Source: Ilex aquifolium (Eukaryota > Streptophyta > Magnoliopsida > Aquifoliales > Aquifoliaceae). Taken from it: a stretch of 64,000 nucleotides of DNA. Where the stretch lies: assembly GCA_951799425.1 (NCBI GenBank), contig OX637401.1, positions 18,625,501 through 18,689,500 on the forward strand. Reading direction: 5' to 3'. Shown in pieces: positions 22,106 through 31,506 of the stretch. The notes beneath the pieces were generated by a model. That model saw only the letters and a list, made by a program, of their open reading frames with translations, was not told the DNA's origin and did not search any database. The position numbers and the translations under genes are program-made. Within the stretch, counting starts at the first letter, position 1. Each line of letters starts with the position of its first letter.

Positions 22106-23953
22106 TGATGAGTACATAATATTGCATATTTGAAGAGCTCATTACATGCATTTTAACTCAACTTTTGCATTTAAGTACTTAGAGTTGGCCGAAATAATGA
22201 ATAATGTGGATATTTTGATGTTACAAGTTTTTATTGCTTAAATCATATATTTTAGGATATTGCAACTATGATGGATGTGTGGTGAAGGCATGGACACAAT
22301 ACATGAAGAATTGGAGGCTTAAAAGTGAAGAAATCAAGAAGGCATTGGTGCTTGGGAACAAGGGCATCAGCAGCCACATCATTTGGAAGCACTGCCTTGG
22401 TTTTCCTCCATTTTGGCCATGATCTACTCAGAATCAGGAAATGTTCAAAACATGAAAGTTGTAGATATGGATGTCTTCTATTTTGTGTCCAAAGTTCAGC
22501 TCAATCGGATGGTTGGATCAAAGGTTATGCCAATTCTACGCCAACTGGTCTAGAGCAGACAGCTACCGCACAGCTACCGGTAGCTGATTGCTACTGGAGT
22601 TGCAGCTACCGCACAGCTACCGGTAGCTGATTGCTACTGGAGTTGTAGCTACCGCACAGCTACCGGTAGCTGATTGTTACTGGAGTTGCAGCTACCGGTA
22701 GCAGCCGACGAGCTACCGGTAGTTGATTGCCCAGAATGCCGAAAACAGCCTGTAACTCAACTTCGAGGCTTGGGGGTCCCACATGCACTTCTCCTGCATG
22801 CTTCCTGACATCCCTTACACATTTTGGGGAGCCCCACTCACGCCTGCATTGATTGGGATGAAGCTTAATTATTAATGAAGAGAGAGAAGAAGAAGGAAGC
22901 TGGGTGGGAGACAACTCTGCCTCACCCCCTGTCCAGCCCAGGTGGCTGCACCCGAAGGATGGAGACAACTCTGCAGACCTCCCTCTCTCTCCAGGGACGA
23001 AACTCAAGGCTCCCACACTCCATATACTCAGCATTATTACACATTGTAGAGAGGGTGGCTACCTAAGCTTAGGAGTAGAGATAGAAAGTTCCATGTAGAA
23101 GATGATGAATAATAGATAGAAAGTTAAGATTTTTGCATTGTCTTCACTCATTTCTTTTGTAATCTTTTGTAAGACTTGTGTAAGCTTCATTATTTACTTT
23201 GAATGTCATTTATTTCAAATGCTTTGCAAGTTTAGTTACATGTTTTAGCTTTTACCATTTATGTTTTCAAGTTCTTCATTTTCAAGCTTTAATTTGGGTA
23301 TTTCATATTTGTCTTCCTAGTTTAGATTTCTTGCTTAGTTTAATCTCCATTTCCTTTATATGTCCATTTACATTATTTTCTTTCATTTATGCACAAGTAG
23401 GTAGATTTTAGTTGGCTAATTCAAGGAAGAACTCCTCTTGGGGTTTCCATTTTCAAACTCATTCTTCTCCCTCCCTTAAGAGTCCAATGGTTCGGTTTGA
23501 CGGGGTTGAGAGTGGATGAATTGGTGCCTTTGATATTCCGTAGACTTGTCACGGTTTATGCTTAGATCATCACCAACCTCATCCCTAGCTTCCCCCGAAT
23601 CAATTGTTCAATCATACTCTATCGGAGTTAAGGAGGGATTGGAGTTGAAATGGTAGTCCTATTGGAGTGACTTCCTTTGGATTAGCCAACATTGTTTTCT
23701 TGCATTTTCCATACATAAACACAACCACAAAACACAAAAACAAAGATTTTACATTTTTCTCTTTTGTTCACCAAAATCACTTTCACACAAAACTCCCTTT
23801 CCTTCCCTGAGGAGACGACCTTGGAATTCTTTCCAAGTAAAACACCGACAACGAAAGACTCCTTACGATTGGGGAGCACTTTTGTTCACACCCGCATTCC
23901 ATTTCGCGCTTTTGTTCATTTCACATTTTGTTCACAACATTTCCAATCAATCA
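22106..23953 (+). repeat. 5' LTR of the young element
   Basis: 1848 bp, TGATGAGTAC to CAATCAATCA. It carries three units of a 43-bp repeat built on the palindrome AGCTACCGGTAGCT (about 22560-22720), against two units in the 3' LTR. The minor ORFs in it (e.g. 22234-22422) recur identically in the other LTR and are not supported as genes. Confidence 0.92.
22560..22720. repeat. 43-bp repeats with ACCGGT palindromes in the 5' LTR
   Basis: Three head-to-tail units of 'gctaccgcac agctaccggt agctgattgc tactggagtt gca', then two further isolated ACCGGT cores (near 22696 and 22712). AGCTACCGGTAGCT is a perfect 14-nt palindrome. The 3' LTR has two units (about 27494-27618). Related LTRs at 13328 and 53508 have GTACCGGTAC-type palindromes at the corresponding place. 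Confidence 0.85.
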
Positions 23954-23956
23954 TTT

Positions 23957-23974
23957 TGGCGCCGTTGCCGGGGA
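23957..23974 (+). other. Primer-binding site, tRNA-Asp type
   Basis: TGGCGCCGTTGCCGGGGA is an exact complement of the 3' end of plant tRNA-Asp (including CCA). It starts three bases after the LTR end. This site class is characteristic of Athila-related gypsy elements. Confidence 0.9.
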
Positions 23975-24095
23975 AGGAAAAGCGTTGAGTTCAAATGGTG
24001 ATTTTGGACGGCATGGTAAGTCTCGTGATTTTCATCACGGGCCAAGGTATGTCGTTTCTTTTGTAAATATTTTGTTTTAGTTTGTGTTTTGTATT

Positions 24096-24959
24096 ATGTC
24101 TTATAATTTTTATGAAAATGTATCAAATGCCCCATATTATGAAAATGTGTGTGAGATTTGTGATGACTATGGGCTCATCTCTTGTATGTGCCAAATAAAT
24201 TATCCGGTTCAAAACTTTGCATGCGAAGGTTCAAATTCATTTTTGGCCTCCGAAAATTTTTACCCCAACCATTATGATACACCGAGTTATTCGAGTTATG
24301 GTTGGGAGAATGAACCTTGTAATTTTTCATCTAATCTCACACCACCAAATGAATCTTCCCATTATCCAACATATGAGGACTCAACCGAACAAGCATTGGA
24401 AAATACTTTTTATGAGTTTATGCAATGCCAATTGGAATTCAATGCCCAATTAGGCGAGTTTATGCAAAGCCAAATGGAATTCAATGCCCAAATAACTCAA
24501 CAACTTGATACATTGACTAATGCTATAATTGTTATGCATGAAGAACAACGCCTTGAGCATAGTCAATGTATTGAGGATGATCCCCCCAATGAAATGCATA
24601 TGTATGTTGAATCTCCCACCACTCTAGATTGTGAAACTTTTGATGAAGTTATTATCTCACAAGAGGCTAATGAGCCCAAGGTCATTTTGCCATCTATGAG
24701 TGGTGTTGAGATTCACATTTCTCAACTTGGGGAGGGCATTGTAATGGAGTTAAGTTTTGAGACTCTTAAAGAAAAATTGAATACTCCACCTTTTGTATTG
24801 CATAAACTTGCCTATATCTTGGTTTGGTTGAGATTTTTGACTTCGTATCCTTTGTATTGTTGGATAGATGGATTAGTAAGGGCATTTATACAACAAAAAA
24901 ATTTTAAAATCAAAAAAATTCATGGGCGTAAGGTCATATCCGAATTGAAGCCGGATTGA
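24096..24959 (+). CDS. Unrecognised 287-residue ORF of the non-autonomous element
   Basis: This is the only substantial ORF of the element. ATG at 24096 is chosen; an in-frame GTG lies four codons upstream. It starts 122 nt after the primer site, where gag normally begins, and is intact, which fits recent activity. The N-terminal part has four closely spaced Cys (residues 19, 22, 30, 32: CEICDDYGLISCMC), reminiscent of a metal-binding knuckle but not the CCHC pattern. The middle (about 45-100) is Asn/Ser/Tyr/Pro-rich. Residues 107-132 are a 14-residue tandem duplication (EFMQCQLEFNAQ and EFMQSQMEFNAQ), likely helical. The C-terminus (about 235-287) has a hydrophobic stretch and then a basic tail. 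I do not recognise a family. A gag-derived RNA- or capsid-binding role is a guess from position alone. Confidence 0.7.
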   Translation: MSYNFYENVSNAPYYENVCEICDDYGLISCMCQINYPVQNFACEGSNSFLASENFYPNHYDTPSYSSYGWENEPCNFSSNLTPPNESSHYPTYEDSTEQALENTFYEFMQCQLEFNAQLGEFMQSQMEFNAQITQQLDTLTNAIIVMHEEQRLEHSQCIEDDPPNEMHMYVESPTTLDCETFDEVIISQEANEPKVILPSMSGVEIHISQLGEGIVMELSFETLKEKLNTPPFVLHKLAYILVWLRFLTSYPLYCWIDGLVRAFIQQKNFKIKKIHGRKVISELKPD

Positions 24960-27026
24960 CATGATCCCTTGTTTTTTTGTTTCAATGTATATAGTAGTTA
25001 GATTTCTTTTAACTGTTATATTTTTCTTTTCTTGATGTTATAGTGTAGAAGTTGTTTACCTCTCCCTAATTTGGACTCATTTCATTTTGAGCATCATCAT
25101 AGACAAACTCATTCAATATCATGTTTTAGTCTAAGTTGGGGGGTGTAAATAAGCTTTGTGTGTTTTCATTTTCTCTTTTATGTTTATATAAAAAGAAAAA
25201 AGAAAAAAGAAAAAAAAAAAGAAAAAAAAATGGGATATCTCATTTCCCATTTTACTTTCATTGTTTTCATTGCATGATTCCTTGTGCATTGAGGACAATG
25301 CATAGTTTAAGTTGGGGGGTGAGGTGCACCATTCACATGTTCCACCACTTTGTGTATAAAATAAGTTGGAAATGTGAAAATTTTGAAAAATTTTGGACAT
25401 TGTTTTTGTGAAAAATAGTCAATATTGAACTATATTCCTCTATCCTAATTGTTATGGGATTTGTGAATTGCTTGATCTTCATTTTTAACTTTGAATACAT
25501 GAGTACATTATAGAAGTTTATCCTATGTTTGAGTATCACATATGTGTTTTCTTTCAAACTCAACCATTGTGCACCTTGAATGTGTAATTTGGACAATTTA
25601 CGGATTGAGTTCACATTTAAGTGCTTGACATGAATAGTGGAGATGAGTAAGTACCCGTGTGAGCTTTAGTGCCAATTCTTGTTTGGAGGGAACTTACATT
25701 TACTCAAGGAACAATTTTTTTTCAAATTCCAAATTTGTTCAATAATCTCATTATGCTTGTTTTGGTTAGGTGTATTTGGGTAGTTGATTGACTTTGTCTT
25801 GATTGTACAATGCTCTCCCATGCCTATCTAGAAATGATCTTAGGCCATCTTTGATGCTTTGAGCCTTAGCCTTTTTCTTGTAAAATTTTATCCCTAGTGC
25901 CATGATTGAGCCTTAATTGAATTCATTTCTATGCCACACATGGAACCAAGCCAAAGAAAATAAGAAATACATACCTTACCTTGGTTCTTCCTAAAACAAA
26001 AATGAGTGATTGCAAAAGAAGGAAGTATGGTGTGGAAACTCAAGCAAAAAGGGGTGAAGGATGTTGAAACTCAAAAGAGTTCAATGGAAAAAAAAAATGA
26101 TAATCCAAGAAAAGGAAGAAAAGGGGTGAGAAGAAGAAAAGAAAGAGAAAAAGAAAAGGGAAAAATGTAAAGGAAAAAGAAAGAAAAGAAACAAAGGGTG
26201 TGGTGATGGTGTGAAAATCAAAATCCCATAAAAGGGAAGTGTTTTTCTAAGATTAAGGTCATTCACCCGGAACAACCCTCTTTGTTATCCTATATCCTTC
26301 GTTTCCCTTACCACAACATCACCCCAAGGCCTCATTACAACCCATGAAAGTCCTAAAAGATCTAGAGAAGCATGGGGGATGCATACATTTAAAAGAACAA
26401 GATAAGTTAATTTTACTATCTAATGCCCTAGCATTCCTTTCATGAGATTATGCCAAGGTTGTTTCATTTGTATACATGTGCTTCATTTTTGGATTATATG
26501 TGAGCATTTTGGTTTGTGAATAAGTTTCTATCTCACATATACACATGGAGTGCATGCTACGATAATCATTGAGTTATTCATTTTTGAGAGAAACCCTTGG
26601 TGAGTTTTTGCATCAAAGCTTAATTTGGATAGCCACGTGAATGTGAATTCCATTGTGTAAATGCTTAAATTACATGTTCAGTTCACACACACGAGTTTTG
26701 AAAGGAAATGTATAGGTGAATACTCTAGGATAGCATTTAAAGCTATAATGTGTTGCATGTGTTTTTAGTTAGGATGTTTTGAACATAGCTTTTTATTGAA
26801 ATCCCATCGCTAGTTAAGATAGGGGAATATACTTTAAATATTGGATATTAGAAAGAAGTTTGTAGGTACCTTCACTGGAAACCTTCACGAGACAAAACTC
26901 GTCCACTAGGGATCACCTAGGGGTTTAAAGGCTTGTTGCATGTGCTAAATGCAATTGCGGAATTAGTATAGGTTTATTTTTGTTTGCTTGCTTTTACATT
27001 TTGTTTGCTAGGGACTAGCAAAGCTT
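24960..27026 (+). other. Non-coding 3' part of internal region
   Basis: About 2 kb of AT-rich DNA without pol homology. It includes A/G-rich runs (25186-25230 and 26080-26200) and two early copies of the polypurine motif aagttggggggtg (25133-25145 and 25309-25321). Short ORFs of fewer than 100 codons overlap purine-rich runs and are not supported. Confidence 0.65.
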
Positions 27027-27039
27027 AAGTTGGGGGGTG
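27027..27039 (+). other. Polypurine tract of the young element
   Basis: aagttggggggtg directly abuts the LTR start at 27040. It is identical to the internal copies at 25133-25145 and 25309-25321. Confidence 0.8.
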
Positions 27040-28844
27040 TGATGAGCACATAATATTGCATATTTGAAGAGCTCATTACATGCATTTTAACTCAACTTTT
27101 GCATTTAAGTACTTAGAGTTGGCCGAAATAATGAATAATGTGGATATTTTGATGTTGCAAGTTTTTATTGCTTAAATCATATATTTTAGGATATTGCAAC
27201 TATGATGGATGTGTGGTGAAGGCATGGACACAATACATGAAGAATTGGAGGCTTAAAAGTGAAGAAATCAAGAAGGCATTGGTGCTTGGGAACAAGGGCA
27301 TCAGCAGCCACATCATTTGGAAGCACTGCCTTGGTTTTCCTCCATTTTGGCCATGATCTACTCAGAATCAGGAAATGTTCAAAACATGAAAGTTGTAGAT
27401 ATGGATGTCTTCTATTTTGTGTCCAAATTTCAGCTCAATCGGATAGTTGGATCAAAGGTTATGCCAATTCTACGCCAACTGGTCTAGAGCAGACAGCTAC
27501 CGCACAGCTACCGGTAGCTGATTGCTACTGGAGTTGCAGCTACCGCACAGCTACCGGTAGCTGATTGCTACTGGAGTTGCAGCTACCGGTAGCAGCCGAC
27601 GAGCTACCGGTAGTTGATTGCCCAGAATGCCGAAAACAGCCTGTAACTCAACTTCGAGGCTTGGGGGTCCCACATGCACTTCTCCTGCATGCTTCCTGAC
27701 ATCCCTTACACATTTTGGGGAGCCCCACTCAAGCCTGCATTGAGTGGGATGAAGCTTAATTATTAATGAAGAGAGAGAAGAAGAAGGAAGCTGGGTGGGA
27801 GACAACTCTGCCTCACCCCCTGTCCAGCCCAGGTGGCTGCACCCGAAGGATGGAGACAACTCTGCAGACCTCCCTCTCTCTCCAGGGACGAAACTCAAGG
27901 CTCCCACACTCCATATACTCAGCATTATTACACATTGTAGAGAGGGTGGCTACCTAAGCTTAGGAGTAGAGATAGAAAGTTCCATGTAGAAGATGATGAA
28001 TATTAGATAGAAAGTTAAGATTTTTGCATTGTCTTCACTCATTTCTTTTGTAATCTTTTGTAAGACTTGTGTAAGCTTCATTATTTACTTTGAATGTCAT
28101 TTATTTCAAATGCTTTGCAAGTTTAGTTACATGTTTTAGCTTTTACCATTTATGTTTTCAAGTTCTTCATTTTCAAGCTTTAATTTGGGTATTTCATATT
28201 TGTCTTCCTAGTTTAGATTTCTTGCTTAGTTTAATCTCCATTTCCTTTATATGTCCATTTACATTATTTTCTTTCATTTATGCACAAGTAGGTAGATTTT
28301 AGTTGGCTAATTCAAGGAAGAACTCCTCTTGGGGTTTCCATTTTCAAACTCATTCTTCTCCCTCCCTTAAGAGTCCAATGGTTCGGTTTGACGGGGTTGA
28401 GAGTGGATGAATTGGTGCCTTTGATATTCCGTAGACTTGTCACGGTTTATGCTTAGATCATCACCAACCTCATCCCTAGCTTCCCCCGAATCAATTGTTC
28501 ATTCATACTCTATCGGAGTTAAGGAGGGATTGGAGTTGAAATGGTAGTCCTATTGGAGTGACTTCCTTTGGATTAGCCAACATTGTTTTCTTGCATTTTC
28601 CATACATAAACACAACCACAAAACACAAAAACAAAGATTTTACATTTTTCTCTTTTGTTCACCAAAATCACTTTCACACAAAACTCCCTTTCCTTCCCTG
28701 AGGAGACGACCTTGGAATTCTTTCCAAGTAAAACACCGACAACGAAAGACTCCTTACGATTGGGGAGCACTTTTGTTCACACCCGCATTCCATTTCGCGC
28801 TTTTGTTCATTTCACATTTTGTTCACAACATTTCCAATCAATCA
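27040..28844 (+). repeat. 3' LTR of the young element
   Basis: 1805 bp, exactly one 43-bp repeat unit shorter than the 5' LTR and otherwise nearly identical. Differences seen by eye include T/C near position 8 of the LTR and substitutions at 27157, 27427, 27446, 27726, 27742, 28003 and 28502. It is followed by the target duplication GGGAC. Confidence 0.92.
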
Positions 28845-31470
28845 GGGACCTTTTTCTTTCTTCCAGCTTCCCTCTTGTTTTAATTTTGTCCAAGCTTCTA
28901 ATATAGTTGTTTTTATAACAAAACTCCTATTTTGTTTAAAATATAGTGAGAAGAAAAGATAAAAAAGTGTCAGTTTACAATTCAAACATGAATCCATTTC
29001 CAAATTTTGGTGCACTAACTGCACTCATGGAGAAAAAACAACCCAGTATATACATCGACTTATAAATACAAATCTATAATAGTATTTTTAATGATTTCTT
29101 TATAACCGAAAATCTTGATTTTTTAATCACGTATTTTTCATAACATAAAATTTTTAAATACATATAATCCATCACAAATTACGTATTTAGATTACACGCA
29201 AACTTTATACTCCTATGCCACCACTAATCAGTAGGTACTTCTTTTTGTTAAACCATGCATGTTACTTGGACAGATTTCTTTTTGTTAAACCACCACATCC
29301 GATCAGTTCCATATAAGATTAGTGGAATTTATTTTACTTATTCATTATTTTTTAATTGGATGGTGACACCATGTGACGGTGATGACATGGTGTCACTGTT
29401 GCAATGAATATTTTCTCTAAAAGAGGGTTGATGCCCACAATCCACACACTAGTGATAAGGTGGGACCTTTCTCATGGCGTCTCTCGTTTTGGCTCCTTAG
29501 AAGACTAATCAATGTCAATGTAAGTAGTTGGTGTATCCGGTCACTAAACAAACAAAAAAAAAGTATTCGGTCATACATGATGTGAATTTTTTTTTTTAAT
29601 CACAAGAAAAACATCCGAGACCTACTCTTTGAACATAGGAAAAATAAACCTCGATACCTTCAAGCGGAATCAAATCACACGTGTCTATTATATTGATGAA
29701 ACGCCAAGAAGAGAACTCAAAATTAAGACATCTTATGCAATATAAAGTTAACTCCACACTTACCCTATGCAGGTTTCGTGTTTCCACTTTAATAGGGCAA
29801 TTGCATACCTATTTCTTTTTTTCAAGAAAAATTTATCAATGGGTGGTTGTGTTTCTCTTGATAAGTTATTCGCAATACATACACCACCTACCACTTTTAC
29901 GAAACCGTCTCCAACAGCTCTACTTGGGCATTATTGTGTTGAGTCGAGTAAACACTTGCTTAAAATAAGTGAGGCATCCTTCTAAAAGTTCCATGCCTAG
30001 GAGTCGAGATGGGCTTCGACGGCCAATATAGCGTCATCCCAAAAGTGAATTCAAACAAAAACTTTAAACTCATATCAACATAAGCCCCACAAAAAACTCA
30101 TTAAGTTTAAACCTAACAAAGAGAATTCTAAATTAAATGGCCTACACCCATTAAGTAGCCCGATAAGACTCCTCTCCAATTTTAAAATAATTGGAGGATC
30201 TTTCAATTATTTTTGAAAGGTGAAAATCTGTCAATGTCAGCATATTTAATTTATTTTTGAATTTTAAATTTTCAAGTGTTTTGTGGAGATAAGATTTGAT
30301 GACATAGAGGGACCTTCACCATTCAAAAAAAAAATTTAAAAGGATTCATCTATTATTTTAAAATTAGAGAAAAGTCAAATCCGATGTAAATATGTTCAAA
30401 TATTAATTGGTGCCAAATCATTATTTAAGCTATCTTAGATCATCATTAATATTTCTAGAAATTGATAATTGTATCATGATTGATAAGACAATCCTAACCA
30501 AATAACAGACTAAAATAAAATAAATGAGAATAGAGAAGAAAAAAATAAATAATATTGTCTTCCATACAGGGACAAAGCTAAGCCATGGCTCGGGGTGACC
30601 ATGGGCCCCCTGTAATTTGTATAACTTGGGGTTCATAAGATGGTTGCTGAAGAGTTTTATATGTCAAAGAGACTTGCCCACTCCTTTGATAACTTACCTA
30701 TCCATACAAGAGAAGGTATGTGGACCAATTAACCATGAGACAATAATATACTATTTTTCTTTCCTAATTACATCAATAAAAATTGTACTTTTTCTACTGT
30801 CTCATAAAAAAATATCGCTTTGGTAAATGGAAAGGCTACAAAAAAAATAAATAAATAACACTTTCTAATTTCTTTGAGTTTCCATTCTTCTCCCACAAAA
30901 GAACTCGTTGCTCCTATGACTTCAAATTACATTCTTGAGTCTTTCATCCAATCATTGATCGGACAAAAATAATTGGTATTTTTTTCTTCATTGATTAACC
31001 AATTAATATTATTAAAAACTACTTCTATTGTTCACCTTATTTTGGCGTTAATAGCTTTATTCATATTGAATATTGGAAAAATATCATTTTGCCCCCTAAA
31101 AGAGACAAAATTTATCAATTTATTTTTCAAATGATTAATTTTCTCACATTGTCCCCCTAAAATATTCTGTCAAATCAACCATTTAGAAACCACAAAACAG
31201 ACATGTTCCTCCTTTTCTTTACTCTCCAAAATCCACATACATGATGTGTGTTCAAATATTAATTGGAGTGAAATTATTATTTACTCTATTTTATATCATC
31301 ATAAATATTTCTACAAATTGATGATGGTATCATGATTGATAAAAACATAATAACCAAATGACCAAAAAAATAAAATAAATAAATAATACGGTATTCCATA
31401 TAAAGTTTTTCAAAATTTACGTGTACATATATGCCCCCCTTCCACCTCCTCTGAAAGCTCGCTTCTATTC
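28845..31470 (+). repeat. LRK10L upstream unit, copy 2 (5' flank of gene A)
   Basis: It continues directly from 22105 if the LTR element and one GGGAC are removed. Most of it parallels copies 0, 1 and 3. The block 'ttcaaatattaattgg ... tatcatgattgat' occurs twice here (30390-30485 and 31250-31345), so part of the unit is itself duplicated just before the gene. The stretch 30975-31240 between the two blocks has no counterpart in copy 3. No exons are seen. The promoter of gene A must lie here, but I see no convincing TATA box. Confidence 0.72.
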
Positions 31471-31506
31471 TTGTTGGAAACTCACTGTCTCTCTCTCTCC
31501 TATCCA

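Larger units (their letters stand above)
22106..28844 (+). mobile_element. Young non-autonomous LTR retrotransposon
   Basis: Complete 6.74 kb element. LTRs are at 22106-23953 and 27040-28844, the target duplication GGGAC is at 22101-22105 and 28845-28849, an 18-nt perfect tRNA-Asp primer site is at 23957-23974, and a polypurine tract directly precedes the right LTR. The internal region is 3.1 kb with one ORF of 287 codons and no protease, RT, RNase H or integrase. It must therefore be mobilised in trans. The primer site and the 'gaggacaatg...aagttggggggtg' tract are typical of Athila-like gypsy elements, so an Athila-type helper is plausible. By eye the LTRs differ at about eight bases plus one 43-bp repeat unit, indicating a recent insertion. 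Paralogous empty sites exist near 19126 and 60221. Confidence 0.92.

Noticed and set aside
22234..23411. Several ORFs inside the LTRs at 22.1 and 27.0 kb that are identical in both copies
   Set aside because: Their identity reflects the recent origin of both LTRs from one template and not coding constraint. None has a domain, and they overlap in opposite directions.
24084..24095. Start of the element ORF four codons upstream
   Set aside because: That codon is GTG. ATG at 24096 is the first standard start, and nothing supports the extension.
31471..31506. Longer N-terminus for receptor gene A (and the equivalent at 61953-61982 for gene B)
   Set aside because: The extension starts with TTG and runs through a CT-rich leader. 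The first ATG in the frame directly precedes the hydrophobic signal peptide in both genes.
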